Source: Solirubrobacterales bacterium (GTDB lineage Bacteria > Actinomycetota > Thermoleophilia > Solirubrobacterales > Solirubrobacteraceae). Taken from it: a stretch of DNA of 20,862 nt. Shown one piece after another: positions 1 to 7,759 of the stretch (position 1 is the first letter of the stretch; the number at the start of each line of letters is the position of its first letter). The position numbers and the translations under genes are program-made. The notes under the pieces are model-generated. The model did no database searches, was not told the DNA's origin, and saw only the letters and a program-made list of their open reading frames with translations. The DNA is taken from NCBI GenBank assembly GCA_025964065.1, contig JAOPZO010000190.1, positions 1-20,862 on the forward strand, in the 5' to 3' direction.

Positions 1-1
1 G

Positions 2-607
2 CACCTGCTCGACCTCGACGCGGACCCGGCCGTCATCGACCCGCACCTCGCCGCGGACCCACTGCTCGCGCCGCTCGTCGCGCGGCGCCCGGGCCTCCGC
101 AAGCCGGGCCACGTCGACCCGACGGAGCTCGTCACCCGCGCGATCCTCGGCCAGCAGGTGAGCGTCGCCGGCGCCCGCACCCTCGCCACGCGCCTCGCGG
201 CCGCCCACGGCACCCCGCTCCCGGAGCCCGACGGCACGCTCACGCACCTCTTCCCCGACGCGGCCACGATCGCGGAACTCCCCGACAGCACCTTCGCGAT
301 GCCCCGGGCCCGGAGCGCCGCGCTCGCCCGCACCTGCGCCGCGCTCGCGGACGGCACGCTCGACCTGCGCCCGGGGGCCGACCGCGACGCGGCTCGCGAA
401 GGCCTCCTCGCCCTGAAGGGGATCGGGCCGTGGACCGCCGGCTACGTGGCGATGCGCGCCCTCGGGGACCCGGACGCCTGGCTCCCCACGGACGTCGGTG
501 TGCGGAACGGCCTCGCGCGGCTCGGCGCCGAGCCGGAGCGCGCCGAGCGCTGGCGCCCCTGGCGCTCCTACGCACTCATGCACCTCTGGGCCGGGCTCGG
601 CGACTGA
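2..607 (+). CDS. alkA: DNA-3-methyladenine glycosylase II, AlkA type (5'-truncated by window edge)
   Basis: The reading frame is open from base 2 with no start, so the gene begins outside the window. About 201 residues are visible. The product is a base-excision glycosylase that removes alkylated purines. Visible marks are the AlkA-type segment with ILGQQVSVAGA (about bases 149-181), then the helix-hairpin-helix LKGIGPWTAGY (about 412-444), followed by LPTDVG, whose Asp (codon 491-493) is at the position of the catalytic Asp238 of E. coli AlkA. The upstream LLDLDADP stretch is typical of actinobacterial AlkA modules, which are often fused behind an Ada methyltransferase domain; the window cannot show whether this one is. 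It converges on purL with an 81-nt gap that holds no terminator with a T-run. Confidence 0.9.
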   Translation, partial: HLLDLDADPAVIDPHLAADPLLAPLVARRPGLRKPGHVDPTELVTRAILGQQVSVAGARTLATRLAAAHGTPLPEPDGTLTHLFPDAATIAELPDSTFAMPRARSAALARTCAALADGTLDLRPGADRDAAREGLLALKGIGPWTAGYVAMRALGDPDAWLPTDVGVRNGLARLGAEPERAERWRPWRSYALMHLWAGLGD

Positions 608-688
608 CGCGGCGCCCGCTCAGCGGACTCGAACCCGAACGTCACACCCCGCGGCGCTCCGCGCCCGCCCACGCCGCCCCGGGCGCGC

Positions 689-2881
689 TCAGGGGAACAG
701 CGGCCCGAGCGCGGCGTGCGCGTGGGCGAGCTCCTCGAGCGTCCACGACACCGCCTCGCCGCCCGCGACGCCGACGCGGAGCGCGTCACCGCCCACCGTG
801 CCGAACACGTCGAGCGGCACGTCGAGCGCCTCGAGCGCCGCCCGCGGACCGCTCAGGACGAACCCGCCCTTGCGCTCGCCGAAGACCATGAGCGGATCGA
901 TCGAGGCCGGGATCTCCGTCATGTCCGCCCCGAGGCCACCGGCCAGGCAGCACTCCGCGATCGCGACGAGCAGCCCGCCCTCCGCGATGTCGTGCGCGCT
1001 GGAGACCGCGCCGGAGCGCACCGCCTCGCGGACGACGTCGAGGACGTGCACCTCGTGGGCGAGGTCGTAGCCCGGCAGCCCGTCCGGGAGCGCGTCGCCG
1101 CGGAGCTTCGCGAGCTCGGAGCCCTCGAGCACGGGCGTCGCGTTCCAGCCCGCGAGCGCGACGACGTCGCCCTCGACGAGGAAGCCCATCCGCCCGGCGG
1201 CGTCCGCGCGCGGGAGCTCACCGACCATGCCGACGACCGGCGTCGGGTAGATCGGCCCGTCGACGCCCTGGTTGTAGAGCGAGACGTTGCCGCCGACGAT
1301 CGGCGCCTCGAGCGCACGGCACGCGTCACCGAGGCCGCGCACGGCTTCCGTGAGCTGCCAGGCGACCTCGGGCCGCTCGGGATTGCCGAAGTTCAGGTTG
1401 TTCGTGGTGCCGAGCGGCTTGGCCCCGACGCACGCGAGGTTCGCGGCGCACTCGAGCGCGGCCTCGACCGTCCCGACGTACGGGTCGCAGGCGACCCGCC
1501 GGCCGTTGCAGTCGATGGATGCCGCGAGCGCGGAGCCGTCCGGGAGCTGCAGCACGGCGGCGTCGGCTTGGCCCGGGCGGCGCACCGTCCGGGACTGGAC
1601 GATCCAGTCGTACTGCTGGAAGAGCGGGAGCCGCGAGGCGATGTTCGGGGAGCCGAGGAGCGCGAGCAGCGTGTCGCGCAGCGGCGCGTCGGCCGCGAGC
1701 GAGCCCTCCGGCGCCGGGTACAGCGGCGTCGTCGGCTTCTCGGGGTGCAGGTCGTACATCGGGCAGTCGTCGACGAGCGCCTCGACCGGCATCTCCCCCA
1801 CGACGGCGCCGTGCTGCACGACGCGCATCACGCGGTCCTCGATGACCGTGCCGATCGCGGTGCCGTGGACCTCCCACTTCTCGCAGACCGCGACGACCTC
1901 GGCCACCCGCTCCGGCGTGCAGACGCAGAGCATCCGCTCCTGCGATTCGCTCACCATGATCTCGAAGGGCTCCATGCCCTCCTCGCGCAGCGGCACGACG
2001 TCGAGGTCGATCTCCAGCCCGACCTCGCCCTTGGAGGCCATCTCGGACGCCGCGGACGTGAGCCCGGCCGCGCCGCAGTCCTGCAGGGAGACGAGCAGGC
2101 CGAGCCGGAGCAGCTCGAGCGAGCACTCCAGGAGCTTCTTCTCCTCGAACGGGTCGCCGACCTGGACCGACGGGCGCTTGTCCGCGTCGTCCTCGCCGAA
2201 CTCCGCCGATGCGAGCACCGACGCGCCGCCGATGCCGTCGCGGCCCGTCGAGGCGCCGAACAGCACGAGCTTGTTGCCGAGCCCGACCGCCGCGCTCTTG
2301 ATCATCGCGGCCTCCGTCGCGAGGCCCATGGCCATCGCGTTGACGAGGCAGTTCGTCTCGTACGGGCCTTCGAAGTAGACCTCGCCGCCGATCGTCGGCA
2401 CCCCGATGGAGTTGCCGTAGTGGCCGATGCCGGCCACCGCGCGGTCGAGCAGGTAGCGCGAGCGCTCGGAGGTCGGCTCGCCGAAGCGGAGTGAGTCGAG
2501 CACCGCGACGGGCCGCGCGCCGAGCGCGAAGATGTCGCGCAGGATCCCGCCGACGCCCGTGGCCGCGCCCTGGAAGGGCTCGACGGCGGACGGGTGGTTG
2601 TGCGACTCGACCTTGAACGCGCAGACGAGGTCGCCCGAGACGCGCACGGCGCCCGCGTTCTCGCCGGGCCCCATGAAGACCGCGGCACCCTCCGTCGGCA
2701 GGGAGCCGAGCAGGCGCTTGGAGTGCTTGTAGGAGCAGTGCTCGCTCCACATGAGCGAGAACATCGCGAGCTCGACCTGCGCGGGGGCGCGGCCGAGCTT
2801 CTCGCAGACGAGCGCGTACTCGTCGCGGGTGAGGCCGAGCGCGACCGCGTCCTCGACGGTGGGGAGGGTCGCGTCAGGCAC
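689..2881 (-). CDS. purL: Phosphoribosylformylglycinamidine synthase subunit PurL
   Basis: The 730-aa product is the ATP-dependent synthetase subunit that converts FGAR to FGAM in purine synthesis, working with PurQ (glutaminase) and PurS. SEHCSYKHS at residues 46-54 holds the active-site His region of the small PurL class. PGENAG (72-77) and ESHNHPS (92-98) belong to the ATP/substrate half, and the length fits the PurS-dependent form rather than the 1,300-aa fused enzyme. The GTG start at 2881 lies inside the end of purQ and overlaps it by 8 nt; the frame is open further upstream, but that part is antisense-like coding of purQ. It is the last gene of purC-S-Q-L. The purF that often follows purL is absent: the next gene is convergent alkA. 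Confidence 0.97.
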   Translation of the reverse strand: MPDATLPTVEDAVALGLTRDEYALVCEKLGRAPAQVELAMFSLMWSEHCSYKHSKRLLGSLPTEGAAVFMGPGENAGAVRVSGDLVCAFKVESHNHPSAVEPFQGAATGVGGILRDIFALGARPVAVLDSLRFGEPTSERSRYLLDRAVAGIGHYGNSIGVPTIGGEVYFEGPYETNCLVNAMAMGLATEAAMIKSAAVGLGNKLVLFGASTGRDGIGGASVLASAEFGEDDADKRPSVQVGDPFEEKKLLECSLELLRLGLLVSLQDCGAAGLTSAASEMASKGEVGLEIDLDVVPLREEGMEPFEIMVSESQERMLCVCTPERVAEVVAVCEKWEVHGTAIGTVIEDRVMRVVQHGAVVGEMPVEALVDDCPMYDLHPEKPTTPLYPAPEGSLAADAPLRDTLLALLGSPNIASRLPLFQQYDWIVQSRTVRRPGQADAAVLQLPDGSALAASIDCNGRRVACDPYVGTVEAALECAANLACVGAKPLGTTNNLNFGNPERPEVAWQLTEAVRGLGDACRALEAPIVGGNVSLYNQGVDGPIYPTPVVGMVGELPRADAAGRMGFLVEGDVVALAGWNATPVLEGSELAKLRGDALPDGLPGYDLAHEVHVLDVVREAVRSGAVSSAHDIAEGGLLVAIAECCLAGGLGADMTEIPASIDPLMVFGERKGGFVLSGPRAALEALDVPLDVFGTVGGDALRVGVAGGEAVSWTLEELAHAHAALGPLFP

Positions 2882-3551
2882 GAGCGGCCACCCGCGTCGC
2901 CATGGAGCGGAAGAGCGTGAGCCCGTCGACGGAGCCCGTGAGGCTGTCGACCGCGTGCTCGGGGTGGGGCATGAGGCCCATGACGTTGCCTGCTTCGTTG
3001 GTGACGCCCGCGATGTCGTTCGACGAGCCGTTGGGGTTGCCGTCGTGCGCGTACCGGAGGACGATCTGCCCATGTGCCTGCATGCGCTCGAGTTCCACGT
3101 CCGGCGCGTAGTAGCGGCCCGTGGTGTGCTTGACCGGGATGGAGAGGACGTCGCCCGCGCTCGTGGCGCAGGTGAACGGCGTTCCCGCGTTCACGACCTC
3201 GACGCCCACCTGACGGCAGACGAACCGGAGGCCGACGTTCGGGAGCAGCGCACCCGGCAGCAGGCCCGCCTCGCAGAGCACCTGGAACCCGTTGCAGATC
3301 CCGAGCACCACGCCGCCGTCTGAGGCGAAGCGCACGACGGACTCCATCATCGGGCTGAAGCGCGCGATGGCGCCGACCCGCAGGTAGTCGCCGTAGGAGA
3401 AGCCGCCCGGGATGACGACGGCGTCGATGCCCTCGAGCGAGCGGTCGCCGTGCCAGAGCAGCTGCGCCTCCGCCCCCGGGACGCGCTCGCACGCGAGGAC
3501 CGCATCCGTCTCGTCGCAGGTGCCGGGGAACTGGACGACGCCGAACCTCAC
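2874..3551 (-). CDS. purQ: Phosphoribosylformylglycinamidine synthase subunit PurQ (glutaminase)
   Basis: The 225-aa class I glutamine amidotransferase subunit supplies ammonia to PurL. The N-terminus runs VRFGVVQFPGT, the oxyanion-strand region is IPGGFSYGDY (47-56), the nucleophile is Cys86 in GICNGFQ, and the His196/Glu198 pair is in PHPEH near the C-terminus, so the triad is complete. I chose the GTG at 3551, which gives the family's usual N-terminus and overlaps the purS stop by 4 nt (GTGA). An in-frame extension to 3614 adds 21 residues unlike the family. Translation is probably coupled to purS upstream and purL downstream. Confidence 0.97.
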   Translation of the reverse strand: MRFGVVQFPGTCDETDAVLACERVPGAEAQLLWHGDRSLEGIDAVVIPGGFSYGDYLRVGAIARFSPMMESVVRFASDGGVVLGICNGFQVLCEAGLLPGALLPNVGLRFVCRQVGVEVVNAGTPFTCATSAGDVLSIPVKHTTGRYYAPDVELERMQAHGQIVLRYAHDGNPNGSSNDIAGVTNEAGNVMGLMPHPEHAVDSLTGSVDGLTLFRSMATRVAARA

Positions 3552-3778
3552 GCGGGCAGGTCCCGGACGATCTCGTAGTCCTCGATGAGCGGGTTCGCGA
3601 GGAGCGTGCGGCACATCTCCTCGAGCTGGGACGGGTCGTCCAGCTCGAGCTCGACGAGCCGGCCGACGTGCACGTGGGAGACCCCGGAGAAGCCGAGCGC
3701 CGGGAGCGCGCGCTCCACGGCGATGCCCTGCGGATCGAGGATCCCGGCCTTCGGCCGGATGAGCACCCGGGCCCTCAC
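3548..3778 (-). CDS. purS: Phosphoribosylformylglycinamidine synthase subunit PurS
   Basis: The 76-aa product is the small subunit that bridges PurQ and PurL and helps channel ammonia. The sequence starts VRARVLIRPKAGILDPQG, the typical PurS opening strand, followed by ALPALGF and ending EDYEIVRDLPA, with family length of about 80 aa. The GTG start at 3778 overlaps the purC stop by 4 nt (GTGA), and its own stop overlaps purQ in the same way. It lies in a frame that stays open far upstream, antisense-like through purC, so only the overlap and the family N-terminus decide the start. Confidence 0.95.
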   Translation of the reverse strand: MRARVLIRPKAGILDPQGIAVERALPALGFSGVSHVHVGRLVELELDDPSQLEEMCRTLLANPLIEDYEIVRDLPA

Positions 3779-4656
3779 GCGCTCGCCCCGGTCTTCCCGA
3801 GCCAGGCGGAGAACGGCTCGCCCGTGATCTTCGCGTAGGCCTCGCGGTACCGCTCGCCCGTGCCGGCGATGACGTCCTCGGGCAGCGGCGGCGCGGGCGG
3901 CGACTTGTCCCAGCCCGAGCCCGAGGCCCAGTCGCGGACGTACTGCTTGTCGAAGCTCGGCTGCCCCTGCCCGACCGTGAAGCCCTCGGCGGGCCAGTAG
4001 CGGGAGGAGTCCGGGGTGAGGACCTCGTCGCCCAGGACGAGCTCGCCGTCGAGGGTCCCGAACTCGAACTTCGTGTCCGCGAGGATCACGCCCTGCTCCG
4101 CGGCGTACTCGGCCGCGCGGGCGTAGAGCTCGATGGAGACGTCGCGGACCCGCTCGGCGAGCGCGCGGTCCCCGAGGGCCGCGACCGCACCCTCGAAGTC
4201 GATGGCCTCGTCGTGCCCCTCCGTCGCCTTCGTGGACGGGGTGAAGATGGGCTCCGGGAGCTTCTCGGACTCCTGGAGGCCGGCCGGGAGCTCGACGCCG
4301 GAGACCTTCCCCGTGGCCTGGTAGTCCTTCCACCCCGAGCCCGTGATGTGCCCGCGGACGATGCACTCGATCGGGAGCATCTCGAGCTTGCGGACCACGA
4401 CGCCACGGCCGCGGACCTCCTGCGGCACGCGCTCCGTGTAGGAGATGACGTGGTGCGGGACGATCGCCTCGAGCCGGTCGAACCAGAACGCGGAGATGCC
4501 CGTGAGCACCGCGCCCTTCCCCGGGATGGGCGTCGGGTGGACGACGTCGTAGGTCGAGATCCGGTCCGAGGCGACCATGAGCAGCGCATCACCCAGGTCG
4601 TAGAGCTCCCGGACCTTCCCGCGGTGGACGAGGGTCAGGTCGGAGACAGCGGTCAC
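3775..4656 (-). CDS. purC: Phosphoribosylaminoimidazole-succinocarboxamide synthase (SAICAR synthetase)
   Basis: The 293-aa enzyme condenses CAIR with aspartate using ATP to make SAICAR. The N-terminal nucleotide loop is GKVRELYD (13-20), followed by VASDRISTYDVV and IPGKGAVLTGIS. The SAICAR-synthetase signature region reads VRGHITGSGWKDY, and ADTKFEFG lies in the C-terminal half. It is of the longer (about 290-300 aa) type. GTG start at 4656. It is the first gene of the overlapping purC-S-Q-L unit and is divergent from ppk2 across 71 nt. A TAGCCT element 8 nt upstream of the GTG suggests a leaderless mRNA; no Shine-Dalgarno sequence is visible. Confidence 0.97.
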   Translation of the reverse strand: MTAVSDLTLVHRGKVRELYDLGDALLMVASDRISTYDVVHPTPIPGKGAVLTGISAFWFDRLEAIVPHHVISYTERVPQEVRGRGVVVRKLEMLPIECIVRGHITGSGWKDYQATGKVSGVELPAGLQESEKLPEPIFTPSTKATEGHDEAIDFEGAVAALGDRALAERVRDVSIELYARAAEYAAEQGVILADTKFEFGTLDGELVLGDEVLTPDSSRYWPAEGFTVGQGQPSFDKQYVRDWASGSGWDKSPPAPPLPEDVIAGTGERYREAYAKITGEPFSAWLGKTGASA

Positions 4657-4664
4657 GCCGCTGA

Positions 4665-4670
4665 AGGCTA
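4665..4670 (-). promoter_or_regulatory. Candidate -10 element (TAGCCT) for purC operon
   Basis: On the - strand TAGCCT lies 8 nt before the purC GTG in a GG-TAGCCT context. Transcription starting 6-8 nt downstream would begin at or next to the start codon. No -35 match was found at 16-18 nt. The call rests on the pattern repeated across the window. Confidence 0.45.
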
Positions 4671-4715
4671 CCGGCCGGGCAGGCGGGGCGGCGGGTCGCG
4701 GCGGGTGGCCCGGGG

Positions 4716-4721
4716 TAGCGT
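4716..4721 (+). promoter_or_regulatory. Candidate -10 element (TAGCGT) for ppk2
   Basis: TAGCGT lies 6 nt before the ppk2 ATG, in a GGGG-TAGCGT context followed by six C. No Shine-Dalgarno sequence is present. It mirrors the element in front of the divergent purC. Confidence 0.45.
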
Positions 4722-4727
4722 CCCCCC

Positions 4728-5546
4728 ATGCCCTCGGACCCCACCGCCCGCTGGCGCGTCCCCGAGGGCGCCCGGCTCACGCTCGCGAAGATCGACCCGC
4801 GCGCCGCGGACGACGCCCCGGGCGACAAGGCCGCGACCAAGGCCGCGAGCGACACGCTGCGCGCCGAGCTCGTCGAGCTGCAGGCCCGCCTCTACGCCGA
4901 GTCGCGGCAGAGCCTCCTCGTCGTGCTCCAGGCGATGGACACGGGCGGGAAGGACGGCGCGATCCGCAACGTGTTCTCCGGCGTGAACCCGCAGGGAGTG
5001 ACCGTGACGTCGTTCAAGCGGCCGACGGAGGAGGAGCTCGCGCACGACTTCCTCTGGCGCGTCCATCGGGCCGCCCCCGAGCAGGGCCGGATCGCCGTGT
5101 TCAACCGCTCCCACTACGAGGACGTCCTCGTCGTGAAGGTCCACGGGCTCGCGCCGCCCGAGGTCATCCAGGGCCGCTACGAGCACATCCGGGGCTTCGA
5201 GGCGAGCCTCGCCGCCGCCGGGACGAGGATCGTGAAGCTCTACCTCCACATCTCCGAGGAGGAGCAGGCCGCCCGCCTGCAGAGCCGCCTCGACGACCCG
5301 GCGAAGCACTGGAAGTTCGAGGCCGGCGACCTCGAGGAGCGCAAGCGCTGGCCGGACTACCAGCAGGCGTTCCAGGACGCGCTCCGGGCGACGAGCACCG
5401 CGCGGGCGCCCTGGTACGTCATCCCCGCGGACCGCAAGTGGTACCGCGACTGGGCGGTCCTCACGATCCTCACGCGCGCGCTCAGGGACATGGACCCGCG
5501 GTTCCCGCCCCCGGCCGACGGCCTCGAGGACGTCGTGATCCGCTGA
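4728..5546 (+). CDS. ppk2: Polyphosphate:nucleotide phosphotransferase, PPK2 family (class III-like)
   Basis: The 272-aa kinase transfers phosphate between polyphosphate and nucleotides (AMP/ADP or GDP direction, depending on class). The Walker A loop is MDTGGKDG (70-77); the following NVFSGVNPQGV and SFKRPT segments, and the Walker B/lid region VFNRSHYEDVLVVKVH (124-139), are typical of class III members, some of which phosphorylate both AMP and ADP. The C-terminus has the conserved KHWKF and IPADRKWYRDW stretches. Length is normal. It sits alone between purC (divergent) and marR (convergent). The purine neighbours suggest nucleotide phosphorylation, but substrate preference cannot be read from sequence alone. 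Confidence 0.92.
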   Translation: MPSDPTARWRVPEGARLTLAKIDPRAADDAPGDKAATKAASDTLRAELVELQARLYAESRQSLLVVLQAMDTGGKDGAIRNVFSGVNPQGVTVTSFKRPTEEELAHDFLWRVHRAAPEQGRIAVFNRSHYEDVLVVKVHGLAPPEVIQGRYEHIRGFEASLAAAGTRIVKLYLHISEEEQAARLQSRLDDPAKHWKFEAGDLEERKRWPDYQQAFQDALRATSTARAPWYVIPADRKWYRDWAVLTILTRALRDMDPRFPPPADGLEDVVIR

Positions 5547-5694
5547 GGAGCGCCGGGTCGCGGTCCTCCCGCGGCAGCGCTTGGGCGGCGTGGCGCAGCG
5601 CGTTCGAGCGCAGGTCCGCGAAGCGCTCCAGGGAGAGGCCGCCGGCGGGCGGCGGGCGCGGCGGCGGACTCGCGGACCGCACCCCGCCTTGGCC

Positions 5695-6162
5695 TCAGGC
5701 CGGCGTGGGGTCCGCCCGCTTGCGCTCCGCGAGCTCCTCGAGCACCCGGGCCATGCGTTCGAGCACCCGGACGCCCGCCTCGTGCTCGGCCTCGTCGAGC
5801 TCCCCGAGGAGCTCGGCCCAGCGCGCGCGGAACTCCCCGCGGCGTTCGGCGGTCAGCCGGCGGCCCTCCTCGGTGAGGACGGCCACGACGACGCGGCGGT
5901 CGCGCGTGTCGCGCTCCCGGGTGACGTAGCCGCGCTTCTCCAGCAGGTCGAGCATCTGCGTCGTGGAGGCGGGCGTGAGGTCCGCGGCCGCGGCCAGGCG
6001 GCCCGACGGCAGCCGGTCGTGGTCGAGCAGGCAGGTGAGCAGCCGGTAGTGCGCGAGGGAGAGCTCGCCCGGCCGCTGGCCCTCACGGCCGCGGAGGCGG
6101 CGCTCCGTGCCGAGCAGCCGGACGAAGGCGACCCGCAGGGCGTCGAGCGACTCCTCGCTCAC
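5695..6162 (-). CDS. MarR-family transcriptional regulator
   Basis: The 155-aa winged-helix regulator has the helix-turn-helix region LPSGRLAAAADLTPASTTQMLDLLEKRGY followed by the MarR wing signature RDTRDRRVVVAVLTEEG, and a helical C-terminal dimerisation region. The GTG start at 6162 overlaps the MFS stop by 4 nt (GTGA), so it is translated from the transporter message as the second gene. This order (exporter first, regulator second) differs from the usual divergent or regulator-first layout. It probably represses the exporter and itself through the repeats at the transporter promoter; that is inference. The ligand is unknown. Confidence 0.9.
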   Translation of the reverse strand: MSEESLDALRVAFVRLLGTERRLRGREGQRPGELSLAHYRLLTCLLDHDRLPSGRLAAAADLTPASTTQMLDLLEKRGYVTRERDTRDRRVVVAVLTEEGRRLTAERRGEFRARWAELLGELDEAEHEAGVRVLERMARVLEELAERKRADPTPA

Positions 6163-7628
6163 GCCGCCACCTCGACGCGCTCGAGCGCGAGCTCGTCGCG
6201 CTCCTGGCGCACCTCGGCGACCGTCCGCCCGGCGCGGGCCTTCCGCTCGACCCGGACGAGGACGAGCGCCGGGATGACGGCGACGAGCGAGACGACGAGC
6301 GCCCACCAGTACGTCGTGCCGAACGCGTCCGCGGCCTGGGCCGTGGTGCGCGCGCCCTCGAGCTGGCCCGAGAGGACCACGGAGAGGATCGCGGTGCCGA
6401 CGGAGCCGCCGACCCGCTGGAGGACCGTGAGCTGCGGGGTCGCGTTCGTGATCTCCGCGGGGGTGAGGACCGCGTAGGCCGCGCTCATCGCCGGCATGAT
6501 CGACGTGCCGACGCCGAACCCGCGCAGCACGAGCAGCGCCGAGAGCAGGACGTAGGAGTCGTCGGGGCCGATGAGCGCGAGCGGGACCGTCGAGAGCGCG
6601 AGGATCGCGATGCCCGCGACCGCGACCGGGCCGCCGCCGACGCGGTCGGTGAAGCGGCCGGAGAGGAACATCGCGAGCGCCGCGCCGATGCCCTGGGGCG
6701 CGAGCAGCAGGCCGGTGGTGAGCGCGTCCTCGCCCCGGACGAGCTGGTAGTAGAGCGGCACGATCAGCATCGCGCCGAAGAGCGCGCCGCCGAGGCAGAA
6801 CGTCGTGACGGCGGCCGCGGAGAACGCGCGATTCTGGAAGAGCCGGACGTCGAGGAGCGGGCGGTCCGCGCGGAGCGCGTGGAGGACGAAGGTGGCGATG
6901 AGGACGGCGCCGAGGAGCAGCGGGCCCCAGACCTTCGTGTCCGCGAGCGTGCCGACCGTGCCGAGCTCGGCGAGGCCGTAGACGAAGAGCGGAAGGCCGA
7001 CGGCGAGGAGCACGAGGCCGCGGACGTCGAGCGGGCCGGCGGTCTCGCGGTCGGGCGCGGCGTGCGGCAGGCGCTTCAAGCCGAGGGCGACGGCGAGGAC
7101 GCCGATCGGGACGTTGATGAGGAAGATCCACTGCCAGCCGAAGCTGTCGAGGAGCCAGCCGCCGAGCACGGGGCCGAGGACGGGCGCGAGGACGATCGGG
7201 ACGCCGATGAGCGACATGACGCGACCCATGTTCTGCGGGCCGGCGGCGCGGGCGAGCATCATCTGGCCGATGGGCAGCGTCATGCCGCCGCCGATGCCCT
7301 GGAGCACGCGGAAGGCGACGAGCGACTCGACGTTCCAGGCCGCCGCGCAGAGCGCGGAGCCGGCGGTGAAGGCGACGAGCGCCGCGAGGTACACGCGGCG
7401 CGGGCCGTAGGCCGTCGCCATCCAGCCCGTGATCGGGATGACGGCCGCGAGCGCGAGCAGGTAGCCCGTGGCGACCCACTGGACGTCCTCGAGCGGGGCG
7501 TCGAGGTCGCGGGCGAGCGTGTCGAGGGCGACGTTGACGATCGTCGTGTCGAGCACGGACATGATCGCGCCGAGGACCACGACGAGACCGAGGGACCTGA
7601 CGGCGGGGGAGAGCGAGGAGCCGGACAT
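6159..7628 (-). CDS. MFS drug-efflux transporter, DHA2 (EmrB/QacA) family
   Basis: The 489-aa proton-coupled exporter is a multi-pass membrane protein, probably with 14 segments as usual for the family. The first segment carries MSVLDTTIVNVAL, the DHA2 motif with a conserved membrane Asp. A motif A-like GWMATAYGPRRVY follows segment 2, and the antiporter motif C region is VLGPVLGGWLLDSFGW. ATG at 7628 is chosen because the 23 residues upstream in frame are not hydrophobic-family sequence and overlap the promoter. A consensus-like promoter lies immediately upstream, giving an almost leaderless mRNA. The coupled marR follows. The substrate is not predictable. Confidence 0.93.
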   Translation of the reverse strand: MSGSSLSPAVRSLGLVVVLGAIMSVLDTTIVNVALDTLARDLDAPLEDVQWVATGYLLALAAVIPITGWMATAYGPRRVYLAALVAFTAGSALCAAAWNVESLVAFRVLQGIGGGMTLPIGQMMLARAAGPQNMGRVMSLIGVPIVLAPVLGPVLGGWLLDSFGWQWIFLINVPIGVLAVALGLKRLPHAAPDRETAGPLDVRGLVLLAVGLPLFVYGLAELGTVGTLADTKVWGPLLLGAVLIATFVLHALRADRPLLDVRLFQNRAFSAAAVTTFCLGGALFGAMLIVPLYYQLVRGEDALTTGLLLAPQGIGAALAMFLSGRFTDRVGGGPVAVAGIAILALSTVPLALIGPDDSYVLLSALLVLRGFGVGTSIMPAMSAAYAVLTPAEITNATPQLTVLQRVGGSVGTAILSVVLSGQLEGARTTAQAADAFGTTYWWALVVSLVAVIPALVLVRVERKARAGRTVAEVRQERDELALERVEVAA

Positions 7629-7638
7629 GAGGCACCAA

Positions 7639-7667
7639 AAGGTACGGCACCTAATGAATCTCGTCAA
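7639..7667 (-). promoter_or_regulatory. Promoter of MFS-marR operon with overlapping repeats
   Basis: On the - strand a -35 TTGACG (7662-7667) and a -10 TACCTT (7639-7644) are separated by exactly 17 nt. The -10 ends 10 nt before the ATG, so the leader would be only a few bases. GGTGCC occurs twice on the - strand, once on each side of the -10 (7646-7651 and 7630-7635), and is part of an imperfect inverted repeat AGGTGCC/GGTGCCT. This is a plausible MarR operator that would block RNA polymerase. Confidence 0.6.
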
Positions 7668-7680
7668 GGGCCCTGTCGAA

Positions 7681-7700
7681 AGTGTGCCTTCCTGCACACT
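7681..7700. promoter_or_regulatory. Perfect 7-bp-arm palindrome upstream of MFS promoter
   Basis: AGTGTGC and GCACACT are separated by 6 nt, 14 nt upstream of the -35 of the MFS operon. The size and dyad symmetry fit a dimeric repressor or activator site (MarR or TetR type). A transcribed hairpin is possible, but no T-run follows. Confidence 0.4.
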
Positions 7701-7718
7701 GCGCGCATCTTCCGCAAC

Positions 7719-7759
7719 GCCACCGCCTGAAAGGGGTCAGGCCCCTTTCAGGCGGTGGC
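7719..7759. repeat. Perfect 18-bp inverted repeat over the P450 stop codon (REP-like or terminator)
   Basis: The left arm 7719-7736 (GCCACCGCCTGAAAGGGG) and the right arm 7742-7759 are perfect complements around a 5-nt loop, TCAGG. The right arm encodes the last codons and TGA of the P450 gene on the - strand. There is no T-run, so a classical intrinsic terminator is doubtful, although such a stem would stall or protect the transcript end. The core GGGGTCAGGCCCC with flanking AAA/TTT resembles short palindromes that I recall as dispersed REP-like repeats in high-GC genomes. No second copy was seen in this window. Confidence 0.7.

Noticed and set aside
618..645. tRNA-like T-loop (GGTTCGAGTCC on the - strand) in the alkA-purL gap
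   Set aside because: Only the loop and two stem pairs fit; the other three T-stem pairs mismatch and no acceptor, anticodon or D arm is present. Not a tRNA, and nothing supports an attachment site.
716..2494. Long + strand open frame antisense to purL, and similar ones opposite the GMC-P450 genes (7682-10648), purB (10645-12219) and clpB (16275-18596)
   Set aside because: Open antisense frames are routine in very GC-rich genes; these are Arg/Val/Asp-rich without family features, while the opposite strand encodes clear enzymes.
2882..3073. Upstream in-frame extension of purL (64 codons)
   Set aside because: It lies within purQ, has no family similarity and is Ser/Thr/Arg-rich; the GTG at 2881 gives the normal PurL N-terminus.
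5638..5653. GCCGCC-GGCG-GGCGGC stem between ppk2 and marR
   Set aside because: Short low-complexity GC stem without a T-run; cannot be told from background.
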